NCBI RefSeq assembly: GCF_043290135.1
Contig: NW_027464589.1
Span: 3,787,001-3,851,000, forward strand
Origin: Rhipicephalus microplus
Taxonomy: Eukaryota > Arthropoda > Arachnida > Ixodida > Ixodidae
DNA: 64,000 nucleotides
Direction of reading: 5' to 3'
Shown here: piece after piece, positions 45,891-57,073 of the stretch
How positions within the stretch are numbered: position 1 is the first letter of the stretch
Layout of the letters: every line of letters starts with the position of its first letter
Program-made: the position numbers and the translations under genes
The notes under the pieces: generated by a model
What the model was told of the DNA's origin: nothing
Databases searched by the model: none
What the model saw: the letters and a program-made list of their open reading frames with translations, nothing else

Positions 45891-46700
45891 ATGTTTGGAA
45901 TTTCTGACGCTAATCAAATAAACACCACTTGTCAGTTCATCATTTACGCCAATGATTGCACTGCCTTTTTTAAAGTACAAGAATTATGTAGCATTCAAGC
46001 TGAAGCAAGTACGTTCTGTTCGAAGCTGAATGACTGGTGCAAGGCGAAAAGCCTTTTATTGAATCAAGCCAAAACTAAGTGTGGTATATATCGTGCTCGT
46101 GGCGCGCTAGCTGTAGTACCCCAGGAGCTTGCCCTAGGTCCGTTCACTGTTCGCATTGAAAAATAACGTTAAAATGCTTGGCATCACCTGAACGAGCACA
46201 TGTCATGGAATGACCAGGTAAACGCGGTTACACTGAAATTGGCTAAGTCTGTAGGACTAATTAGCCGTCATCGACACATACTACCTACTAAAATAAAGAG
46301 ATTACTTTACGATGCGCTTTTCATTTCCCACCTATGTTATTGCTTCCTGGTATGTGGTGAAACTACAGCCTTTAATATGTCAAAACTCAGCGTGTTACAA
46401 AATAAAATGGTTCGACTTATTTCAAATGCTTCATTTCTAGAACACACCGTCCCTCTTTTCAAATAGCATCAAATTGCGAAAATATCAGATCTATATACTT
46501 ACAAAATGCTTTGCTGCTACAAAAAGGCAGCACTCGGGAAATCGGACACACTTCTTAAACTCGCGAACCTTACACAACACGCAATTTCTTAGCATAACCG
46601 ATATCAACCGTCTTGGCACGTTCCATTCTCACGCACACACTATGGAACACAACGCACCCGACGCATCCTCCCAACAACATTAAACTATTTCGAAATGCAA
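45891..46700 (+). pseudogene. CR1-like LINE ORF2, 3' part
   Basis: 'CQFIIYANDCTAFFKV' is the motif C region with YAND in place of YADD. Then 'KLNDWCKAKSLLLNQAKTK', thumb 'SWNDQVNAVTLKLAKSVGLI', 'LLYDALFISHLCYCFLVCG', and C-terminal 'LQNKMVRLISNASF'. Several frame changes. Completes the LINE begun at 41.3 kb. The 3' UTR probably ends near 46,840. Confidence 0.75.
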
Positions 46701-46859
46701 GGAAAAGATGTTGTATTCCACACAAAAAAAGAAATTAGAAGTATGTTCACATAACAAACTTGCCTTTTCCAATATTGGAGTATGCGCATGTTTCGCAAGT
46801 TATTGTGTTTTCCTTTTTTCTTCATTATTTATATGATATATATAAATTCATATACATAT

Positions 46860-46989
46860 GGTGAGCGCGACAAGCGAATGACTCTTTATTCTCTTTGTAA
46901 TCATCATCACCTGTACATCTTCTTCATCTAAAAATGTCATCATCCGCGTGATTTGGCTCGAGCCTGGCCGAATAAACCGGTTCCTCACA
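46860..46989 (+). other. 3' end of a Gypsy 5' LTR and primer site region
   Basis: 'gtgagcgcgacaagcg' to 'aataaaccggttcctcaca' has an AATAAA and a CA end, followed by 'agtggtggaggtgctggg', a plausible primer-binding site. The matching 3' LTR is not in the window. Confidence 0.4.
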
Positions 46990-46990
46990 A

Positions 46991-47875
46991 GTGGTGGAGG
47001 TGCTGGGTAAATCTTACACCTCTTATATTGAGGATGTCCTTGCACTGTGCAAGCGCGTTAACACCGACATGTCTGAAAACGACCAAATACGCCACTTTAT
47101 TAAAGGCATTAACAACGTCGCCTTTAACGCCTTTGCCACGCAAAATCCTGCCACCACCCAGGACGTGATAACCATCTGTCAGCGACTTGACGAGCTTCAG
47201 TCTCTTCGCCTTTGCTACAATGACACCGACGTTCCTTTGCCTGCACCCCTCGACTTGTGTGCGCTTATTCGCGACATCGTTCGTGAAGAGCTGCACGGGT
47301 GCTGCTCTTCCTGTGCTGTGGAAGTTACTTCCCCTCCTGAAAAAAATAGCTTGCGAGACCTGATTAAACAAGAGATCGCCTCCGCATCGCGTGCGACGTG
47401 TTCCAACAGTCCTTGCGTGCGCCAGACGCGCACGTACACCGAAGTTGCCGCGATCTCTGCCGCACCCACCGTTTCTGTGCCTACAACCGCAGACCATACG
47501 CCTGTGGCTTCGTTATCACCGCCAGTGCGTGCACCCCCTTACTACGCACCTCAGCGCCCACCTCGACCAATCTGTTACTACTGCGGCTATCGAGGACATA
47601 TCGCTCGGTTTTGTCGAAGGCGCCAACAAGACGAACAACGCGGCTACGCTCCCGAAGAACATCGAAACTTCCGTCCGACCATGAACTACTTACGGCGACA
47701 CTCCCGATCGTCCTATTACCGTTCACCGTCACCTACTTACTATACGGACATGCCTGAGAATTCCCGTACGTCTCGCCGCAGGTCGCCTTCGCCACGTCGC
47801 CGTTCAGTGTCGCCTATAAGGCCCGCCTCCCATTCCACGAACGCTCACGCGGAAAACTCCCCAATGCAGTTTTAG
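46991..47875 (+). pseudogene. Ty3/Gypsy Gag, N-terminally deleted
   Basis: An open frame of 294 codons without a native start: 'LGKSYTSYIEDVLALCKRVN' and 'MSENDQIRHFIKGINNVAFN' are mid-Gag capsid sequence. The zinc knuckle is 'CYYCGYRGHIARFC' (C-x2-C-x4-H-x4-C, near 47,575-47,614), followed by a Ser/Arg-rich tail ('RRSPSPRRRSVSPIRPAS'). The first half of Gag is missing between the primer-site region and 47,000. The TAG at 47,873 lies in an overlap with the protease frame. Confidence 0.8.
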
Positions 47876-48492
47876 GAGGGGAAACTGCATCCCTTGGACA
47901 GCTAACAATTCCTCCAGAGCGGCCATCAAATTTGATAGTAGTGTTTGTAGAAGGTGTACGTGTTGAGGCTTTTGTAGACACTGGCGCTGCCGTTTCGATT
48001 ATTCGTGCTGATTTTTGTTCCCGCCTTCGAAAAGTCACCACACCTTATGGCGGCCCACCTCTTCGTGCGGCAACCAACGCTCTCATTCGTCCACTTGCAC
48101 AGTGTACCGTTCGTGTCTGCATAGAAGGCATTCGCCATAGCATTGTTTTCGCGGTATTTCGTGAGTGCACCCACGCTCTCATTCTTGGGTGGGATTTCTT
48201 GGCTTCTGCGTCCGCTTTCATATCATGTCATCAGCGCCTCCTGCATCTAAATGCCACTGACTCTTCTCCGCATGAACAAAATGGACGCATCCGCCTAGTC
48301 ACCAAGTCAGATTATGTACTTCAGCCATACATCGAAGAAATTATAAGTGTTAATTGCACCGACATTGTGGATGGCGACGTACTAATTCTTCCTTACGGTG
48401 ATACCCTACGTAGGGGCATTGTGATCACGCCGGGCCTTATTCGCTTCTTCGATGGGTGTACGTACCTAACCGCCATAAATCAAACGCCCTAG
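47855..48492 (+). pseudogene. Ty3/Gypsy protease, start of Pol (truncated)
   Basis: The protease frame is -1 relative to Gag and open from about 47,855 ('GKLPNAVLGGETASLGQL'). It holds the retropepsin motif 'VEAFVDTGAAVSII' and the 'ALILGWDFLASA' motif. The frame ends at a TAG at 48,490, before RT, and Gypsy similarity stops near 48,550. The Gag/Pro overlap suggests -1 frameshifting in the original element. Confidence 0.8.
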
Positions 48493-48578
48493 TGTGTACT
48501 GCTCCCCTGTGGCTCAACAGTATCTTGCGCGGTCGACAGTGAGCCTGTTGCGATTGTATATACTGTTATATACACATA

Positions 48579-48625
<47 letters not shown>

Positions 48626-48871
48626 TTATGCACTATGATATATTATGCACTATGATATCACTTTGAAACTGTTTAGCGAATATTATTATGCATTTTTTCC
48701 CCACTTTTATCAAGTGCTGTACCCTGTCGTTTCACCACCAATGGGTGGCTGGGGCTTTGTCAAGCTGTCATTGGACAGCTTCTTCCCGGCCAACTTTTTT
48801 CACCGTAAATGTTTTTGTTTTGGTGAAAATAAAGTTGTTTGTTTGATTGATTGATTGATTGAGTGATTGAA

Positions 48872-48910
<39 letters not shown>
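48493..48910. repeat. (TA)n, LINE-like 3' end and (GATT)n
   Basis: (TA)n at 48,584-48,621. 48,700-48,840 looks like a LINE 3' UTR ending in 'aataaagttgtttgtttgattg', followed by a GATT repeat (48,842-48,909) that borders the satellite array. Confidence 0.5.
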
Positions 48911-48912
<2 letters not shown>

Positions 48913-49052
48913 TTCGAAGTAGGAGTGTCAGTCAGCGCTATCTATAAGCCAAGCGACGAGTGTGCAACACTCTTTTATGCGCATATGTGGCGTCACGTAG
49001 CACGTGAACTTTACTACTAACTGGCTGACCAATAGTCCCCCGTATACAACCT

Positions 49053-49288
49053 GATTGATATGTGGGGTTTAACGTCCCAAAACCACCATATGATTATGAG
49101 AGACGCCGTAGTGGAGGGCTCCGGAAATTTAGACCACCTGGGGTTCTTTAACGTGCACCCAAATCTGAGCACACGGGCCTACAACATTTCCGCCTCCATC
49201 GGAAATGCAGCCGCCGCAGCCGGGATTTGAACCCGCGACCTGCGGGTCAGCAGCCGAGTACCTTAGCCACTAGACCACCGCGGCGGGG
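49053..49288 (-). mobile_element. Ruka-like tRNA-derived SINE (insertion 1)
   Basis: The minus-strand head is tRNA-like with 'tggtctagtggctaagg' (A box) and 'gggttcaaatccc' (B box). The body has 'gtgcacgttaaagaacccc' and the tail 'cacatatcaatc'. A 16-bp target duplication 'cccccgtatacaacct' flanks it (49,037-49,052 and 49,289-49,304), lying in satellite sequence. The name follows my memory of the ixodid tick SINE Ruka. Confidence 0.85.
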
Positions 49289-51115
49289 CCCCCGTATACA
49301 ACCTAGAGGCACCAAGTCTGCCAGTACGAGACCCTCGTTTATGAATAGGGGAAAGAAGCGTTTACCTAAGGGCTCGTTTTTACGTGTTTTGACACAATAA
49401 TAATGAGATATAACAGACAGTAATGCCAAGGAATGTACAGGGGAAGTTATTAGAACCATTGGAATGTAAATTAGAAAAAAAAGTGGGTGAAAAATTAACG
49501 AGACGTGAGCAGGAATCGAACCTACGACCTTCTAATAACGCGTTCGATGCTCTAACCACAAGGCTATCACATCGGCCTTCCCTCTACCTACTTTTTGGGT
49601 TTATATGTGAATTTAGAAGTAGGAGTGTCAGTCAGTGCTATCTATAAGCCAAGCAACGAGTGGAAAAACTCTTTTATGCCCATAACTGGCGTCACGTAGC
49701 ACGCGAACTTTATTACGAGTGGGCATCTGATTAATAGTCCCTCGTATACAACCTAATGACACCAAGTCTGCCGGTACGACACCCTCGTAAATGAATAGGG
49801 GAAAGAAGTTTCTACATAAGGGCTCGTTTTTCCGTGTTTGACACCATATTCATCAGATATAACAGATAGTAATGCCAAAGAATGTACAGGGGAAGTTATC
49901 AGAACCAATGGAATGTAAATAAGAAAGAAAGGTGGGTGAAAAAATAACCAGCCGTGAGCAGGAATCGAACCTACGACTTTCGAATAACGCGTTCGATGCT
50001 CTAACCACTGAGCTATCACAGCGGCCTTCCCTCCATCCACTTTTTGGGTTTATATGATAATTCAGAAGTAGGAGTGTCAGTCAGCGCCATCTATAAGCCA
50101 AGCGACGAATGTGAAACACTCTTTTAAGCGCATATGTGGCGTAACGTAGCACGTGAACTTTCTTACGAGCGGGCAGATGATTAATAGTCCCTCGTATACA
50201 ACCTAATGACACCAACTCTGCAAATACGAGACCCTCGTTAGTGAATAGGGGAAGAAGTGTATACCTAAGGGTTCGTTTTTCCGTGTTTTGACAATAATAA
50301 TGAGATATAACAGACAGTAATGCCAAGGAATGTACAGGGGAAGTTAGTAGAACGAATGGAATGTAAATAATAAAGAAACGCGAGAGAAAAAATACCCAGC
50401 CGTGAGCAGGAATCGAACCTACGACCTTCAAACAATGCGTTCGATGCTCTAACCACTGAGCTACCACAGCGGCCTTCTCGTCATCCACTTTTTTGTGTTT
50501 ATATGTGAATTTAGAAGTAGGAGTGTCAGTCAGCGCCATCTATAAGCCAAACGACGAGTGTGAAACACTCTTTTATGCGCATATGTGGCGTCACGTAGCA
50601 CGCGAACTTTATTACGAGCGGGCAGCATACTAATAGTCCCTCGTATACAACCTAATGACACCAAGTCTGCCAGTACGAGACCCTCGTTAATGAATAGGGG
50701 AATCAAGTGTATACCTAAGGGCTCGTTTTTCCGTGTATTGACACAATAATTACGAGATATAACAGACAGTAATGCCAAGGAATGTACATGGGAAGTTATT
50801 AGAACCAATGGAATGTCAATACTAAAGTAAAATTGGTGCAAAAATAACCAGCCGTGAGCAGGAATCGAACCTACGACTTTCGAATAACGCGTTCGATGCT
50901 CTAACCACTGAGCTATCACAGCGGCCTTCCCTCCTTCCACTTTTTTGGGTTTAGTGGTGAATTTAGAAGTAGGAGTGTCAGTCAGCGCCATCTATAAGCC
51001 AAGCGACGAGTGTGAAACACTCTTTTATACGCATATGTGGCGTCACGTAGGACGTGAGCTTTAAAACGAGCGGCCAGCTGATTAATAGTACCTCGTATAC
51101 AACCTAATGACACCA

Positions 51116-51353
51116 TGATTGATATGTGGGGTTTAACGTCCCAAAACCACCATATGATTATGAGAGACGCCGTAGTAGAGGGCTCCGGAAATTTCGACCA
51201 CCTGGGGTTCTTTAACGTGCACCCAAATCTGAGCACACGGGCCTACAACATTTCCGCCTCCATCGGAATTGCAGCCGCCGCAGCCGGGATACGAACCCGC
51301 GACCTGCGGGTCAGCAGCCGAGTACCTTAGCCACTAGACCACCGCGGTGGGGC
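51116..51353 (-). mobile_element. Ruka-like tRNA-derived SINE (insertion 2)
   Basis: Nearly identical to the copy at 49,053. A 15-bp perfect target duplication 'aacctaatgacacca' (51,101-51,115 and 51,354-51,368) shows insertion into the satellite unit. Confidence 0.88.
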
Positions 51354-51789
51354 AACCTAATGACACCAAGTCTGCCAGTACAAGAATTCATTAATGAATA
51401 GGGGAAAGAAGTGTACACCTAAGTGCTCGTTTTTCCGTGTTTTGACACAATAAGTATGAGATATAACAGTTAGTAACGCCATGGAATGTTTAGGGGAAGT
51501 TATTAAAACCAATGGAATGTAAATAATAAAGAAAGGTGGGTGAAAAAATAACCAGCCGTGAGCAGGAATGTAACCTACGACCTTCGAATAACGCGTTCGA
51601 TCCTCTAAGCATTGAGCTATCACAGCGGCCTTCCCTCCTTCCACTTTTTTGGGTTTAGTGGTGAATTTAGAAGTTGAAGTGTCAGTCAGCGCCATCTATA
51701 AGCCAAGCGACGAGTGTCAAACACTCTTTTAAGCGCATGTGTGGCGTAACGTAGCACCTGAACAGACTTATCCCCTCGTTAGTGAATAG

Positions 51790-52408
51790 GGTCGATAATT
51801 CCGAGATTCTCCCCTTTCTTTCACACTTTGACATATTCCGGAAAGATAGAGCCGATTACTCGCGCGGTAGCTGTGTATTAATCGCCACTAACCGGAATCT
51901 GCATTGTTCACTTAGAAACCTTCCTTCACCATTGGAAATGGTTTGGCTTCGATGCACAGCCACACACCCGCACATCCTCATTGGTGTCTGCTATCGGCCC
52001 CCTAATTCCGACAGTTCATTCACGCCTTTATTTCATGAAGGTCTGAATACATTATTAAACAAGTACCCTAATAGCCCTGTCCTTTTGTTCGGCAATTTTA
52101 ATTTTCCCTCCATTGACTGGTCTGATCCCGCTTCTTCACTAACTAACAGCAGCTCGGCAAGCGATTTCCTAAACACATGCATAAAGTTCGGCTTAACGCA
52201 GCTCGTCACTGGTCCCACGCGCATCACTGATCACTCGTCCAACGTTTTGGACCTTGTGTTAGCAACGCATCCTGATAACTTTACGGCTATCACCCTTTTG
52301 CGCGGCTTGAGTGATCATCTAGCAGTGCATGCCTCGTGTTATTGCAACGTACTACTAAAGAAACAAAAAAATCGAAAAACACTTACCCTCTACGATAAAG
52401 GAGACTAG
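51790..52408 (+). pseudogene. CR1-like LINE endonuclease domain
   Basis: Open from 'NSEILPFLSHFDIFRKDRAD' at the truncated 5' side. 'RGSCVLIATNRNLHC', 'HILIGVCYRPPNSDSSF', 'VLLFGNFNFPSIDW' (usual GDFN, with Asp read as Asn), 'NVLDLVLATHPDNFTAIT' and 'GLSDHLAVHASC' (SDH motif) identify the endonuclease/exonuclease/phosphatase fold. The N-terminal part is missing. Stop at 52,406. Confidence 0.82.
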
Positions 52409-54422
52409 GTTAGCATAAACCGAGAATTAACAGAATACTTTGACACTTTTTTCACTAATTTCCCGCTAAATTCTCTCGAGTCGAATTGGTTGCTTTTCAA
52501 AGCAGAGATGCATCGTCTTATACGTATTTCTATTCCTACCATCACAATAACAGAGAAAATGAATTCGCCATGGTTCAATGTATCCCTCAAACGACTAAAT
52601 AATAAGAAAAAACGCCTATTTCGAGCTGCCAAACGAGCTAACTGTGCTTCCACATGACAGAATTATTACGCAGTGGAGAAAGAGTATTTTAAACTAACCA
52701 TCGAAACTAAGCACAAGTACTATTCCAAGACCCTACCAGCTATGCTGCAAAATAACCCGAAGCGATTTTGGAAAACAAATAATCCCTCTCAATGTAGTGA
52801 GATTTCACTTAATAAAAGCTTTGGCCTTCCTATTCCTGAGAATGAAATTGCTGATTCTCTTAACACAGTATTTCGTTCTGTTTTTACTAATGAGCCACCC
52901 GACAGTTTACCCGATCTTCCATTTTCCGCATATCCGCTGATGCAAAACATCACATTTGATTCAAACGGCATAGTCAAAGTCATTGAATCATTGAATAACT
53001 CATCATCTACGGCAGTAGACGGCATCAATGGCAAAGTGCTAAAAAATACTAAACATGTGTATAGCCGGTTTTTGTCGCTCATATTTCAGAAATCACTCGA
53101 CAGCGGTTCAGTTCCACATGACTGGCAGGTGGGAAAGGTCATCCCGGTCTTCAAGAAAGGAAGCCGAGCATCGCCGAGTAACTACCGTCCGATTTCTATA
53201 ACAAGCGTCTCTTGTAAAGTAATGGAGCATATCATATACTCGCATATTGCAAACTTCTTAACATCTGTGAATTTCTTTCACACAAGTCAGCATGGTTTTC
53301 GCAAGCATTACTCCTGTGACACTCAACTTGCTCTTTTTCTGCATGATGTACACGTCAATTTAGACCGTAACATTCCGACTGACACAATATTCTTAGACTT
53401 CGAAAAGGCATTCGACAAGGTTCCCCATTGTCGTCTTTCATTGAAATTATCCCGTCTTAACATCCACCCCTGTGTTTTAAACTGGATACGAGGATTTTTA
53501 GCCAACCGTAAGCAATTTGTTTATGCTAATTCACGCTCTTCATCTCCAACACCCGTTCTTTCAGGCGTACCGCAAAGTACCGTACTTGGTCCCCTCCTCT
53601 TCTTGATATACATTAATGACCTCCCCTGTAATATTTCTTTTCACAACCGTCTATTCGCAGATGATTGTGTTGTTTACCGCGCAATTAATAACCCCTCTGA
53701 TCATTCCATACTACAATTTGACCTCACCCGCATACAAAACTGGTGTAACACTTGGCTCATGTCCTTGAATGTAACTAAAACTGTGTTAATGTCTATTCAC
53801 CGTCGTCAACATCACGTTGTTTATAACTAGAGCATCAATAACAACAAGATTTCTACAGTCGATTCATTTAAATATCTTGTTGTGTACATCTCGCGTGACC
53901 TAACTTGGACCTCTCATATTAACCACATAATCAATTCTGCTAATCGTACTCTAGGGTATATACGCCGCAACCTTTCGCTCGCTCCTCCTTCTATTAAAAA
54001 AGTTGCCTTCGAACGTGATTTTTGACCCTCACCACATTAACCTCACTTACGCCCTCGAATCTGTCCAGAACCATGCGGCATGGTTTATACTGTCTAACTA
54101 TTCATACACATCAAGCATCTCGGCACTAAAAGCAGAGATTAACTTATCCGATCTGGCTAAGCGCCGCAAAATCGCATGTCTTATCCTTTATCATAATTTC
54201 TTTCATTCTTTGCCTTTAGAGAACCCATACATCAGTAGAGCCCACCGCATTTCCCGCATCAGTCACTGTAACGCAGTATATCCACCACAAGCCCATACTG
54301 TGACCTTTCAGCAATCGTTTTTCCTGCGCACAGCCCAAGACTGGAATGACCTGCCCACCGAAGTCGCCACCATCATCGACACCCAAGCATTTAAACGGCT
54401 CATCGAGACTATCCCATCATAA
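52409..54422 (+). pseudogene. CR1-like LINE reverse transcriptase and C-terminus
   Basis: After a stop near 52,656 the frame 52,673-53,830 is open: 'NNSSSTAVDGINGKVLKNT', 'WQVGKVIPVFKKGSRASPSN', 'YRPISITSVSCKVMEHIIYS', 'TSQHGFRKHYSCDTQL', 'TDTIFLDFEKAFDKVPH' (motif A), 'SGVPQSTVLGPLLFLIYIND' (motif B) and 'RLFADDCVVYRAI' (motif C, FADD intact). A stop at 53,828 and a frameshift near 54,003 separate 'DPHHINLTYALESVQNHAAW' and 'AQDWNDLPTEVATIIDTQAF', the CR1-like C-terminal block. Few lesions, so a fairly young copy. Confidence 0.88.
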
Positions 54423-57073
54423 CTGCCATTATATTGTTAGCCTTTGTAATACCCACTCCCTAATGTAATACCCCAACCGGGACCTTTGATGTAACAAAAT
54501 GAATGAATGAATGAACGTGAACTTTATGACGAGCGGGCAGCTGAATTATAGTCCCTCGTATACAACCTAATGACACCAAGTCTGCCATTACGAGACCCTC
54601 GTTAGTGAATAGGGGAAAGAAGTGTATACCTAAGGGCTCGTTTTTCCGAGTATTGACACAATAATAATGAGATATAACAGACAGTAATGCTAAGGAATAT
54701 ACAGGGGAAGTTATTAGAACCAATAGAGTGTAAATAATAAAGAAAAGTGGGCGAAAAATTAACAAGCCGTGAGCAGGAATCCAACCTACGACCTTCGAAT
54801 AACGCGTTTGATGCTCTAACCACTGGGCTATCACATCGGTGGTCCCTCTACCCACTGTTGTGGATTTATATGTCAATTTAGAAGTAGGAGTGTCAGTCAG
54901 TGCCATCTATAAGCCAAGCGACGAGTGTGAAACACACTTTTTTTATACGCATATATGGCGTCACGTAGCACGTGAACTTTATTACGAGCGGGCAGCTGAT
55001 TAATAGTCCCTCGTATACAACCTAATGACACCAAGTCTGCCTGTTCGAGACCCTAGTTAGTGAATAGGGGAAAGAAGTGTATACCTAAGGGCTCGTTTTT
55101 CCGTGTTTTGACACAATAGTTATGAGATATAACAGACAGTAATGCCAAGGAATGTACAGGGGAAGTTATTAGAACCAATGGAATGTAAATAAGAAAGGAA
55201 AGTGGGTGAAAAACTAACCAGCCGTGCGCAGTAATCGAACCTACGACCTTCGAATAACGCGTACAATGCTCTAACCACTGAGCTATCACAGCGGTCTTCC
55301 CTCCATCCACTTTATTCGGTTTATATGTGAATTTAGAAGTAGGAGTGTCAGTCAGCGCCATCTATAAGCGAAGCGCCGAGTGTGAAACACACTTTTATGC
55401 GCATATATGGCGTAACGTAGCACGTGAACTTTATAACGAGCAGGCAGCTGATTAATAGTCCCTCGTATACAACCTAATGACACCAAGTCTGCCAGTTCGA
55501 GACCCTTGTTAGTGAATAGGGGAAAGAAGTGTATACCTAAGGGCTCATTTTTCCGTGTTTTGACACAATAGTTACGAGATATAACAGGCAGTAATTCCAA
55601 AGAATGTACAGGGGAAGTTATTAGAACCAATCGAATGTAAATAAGAAAGAAAAGTGGGTGAAAAAATAACCAGCCGTTAGCAGGAATCGAACCTACGACC
55701 ACCGAATAACGCGTTCGAACCTCTAACCACTGAGCTATCACAGCGGCCTTCCCTCCATCCACTTTTTGGGGTTTACAGGTGAATTTAGAAGTAGGAGTGT
55801 CAGTCAGCGCCATCTATAGGCCAAGCGACGAGTGTGAAACACACATTTATGCGCATATGTGGCGTCACGTAGCACGTGAACTTTATTACGAGCGCGCAGC
55901 TGATTAATAGTCCCTCATATACAACCTAACGACACCAAGTCTGCCAGTACGAGACCCTCGTTAATGAATAGGGGAGAGAAGTGTACACCTAAGGGCTCGT
56001 TTTTCCATGTATTGACACAATAATAATGAGATATAACAGACAGTAATGCCAAGGAATGTACAGTGGAAGTTAATAGAACCAATGGAATGTAAATAATGAA
56101 GAAAAGTGGGCGAAAACATAACCAGCTGTGAGCAGGAATCGAACCTACGACCTCAAAACAAAGCGTTTGATGCTCTAACCACTGAGCTATCACACCGGCC
56201 TTCCCTCCGTCCATTTTTTTGTGTTTATATGTGAACTTAGATGTAGGAGTGTCAGTCAGTACCATCTACAAGCCAAGTGACGAGTGTGAAACTCACTTTT
56301 ATGCGCATATATGGCGTCACGTAGCACGTGAACTTTATTACGAGCGGGCAGCTGATTAATAGTCCCTCGTATACAACCTAATGACAACACGTCTGCCAGT
56401 TGGAGACCCTCGTTAGTGAATAGGGGAAAGAAGTCTATACCTAAGGGCTCGTTTTTCCGTGTTTTGACACATTAATTATGAGTTATAACAGAGAGTAATG
56501 CCAAGGAATGTACAGGGGAAGTTATTAGAATCACTTGAATGTAAATAATAAAGAAAAGTGGGTGAAAAAATAACCAGCCGTGAGCAAGAATCGAACCTAC
56601 GACCTCCGAATAACGCGTTCGATCCTTTAACCACTGAGCTATCACACCGGCCTTCCCTGCATCCACTTTTTGGTGTTTACAGGTGAATTTAGAAGTAGGA
56701 GTGTCAGTCAGCGCCATCTATTGGCCAAGCGACGAGTGTGAAACACACTTTTATGCGCATATATGGCGTCACGTAGCACGTGAATTTTATTACGAGCGGG
56801 CCGCTGATTAATAGTCCTTCGTATACAACCTAAAGACACCAAGTTTGCCAGTACGAGACCCTCGTTAATGAATAGAGGAAAGAAGTGTATACCTAAAGGC
56901 TAGTTTTTCCGTGTTTTGACAAAATATATTGAGATATAACACACAGTAATGCCATGGAATGTACAGAGGAAGTGATTAGAACCAATCGAATGTAAATAAT
57001 AAAGAAACGTGGGTGAAAAAATAACCAGCCGTTAAAAGGAATCGAACCTACGACCTCCGAATAACGCGTTCGA

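Larger units (their letters stand above)
51790..54512 (+). mobile_element. CR1-like LINE inserted in the satellite array
   Basis: 5'-truncated LINE with endonuclease, RT and C-terminus, ending in TGAA repeats (54,497-54,515). Satellite sequence lies on both sides. The left border is rearranged: a short piece of satellite ('ccctcgttagtgaataggg') sits directly before the LINE after a deletion of unit sequence. Confidence 0.85.
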
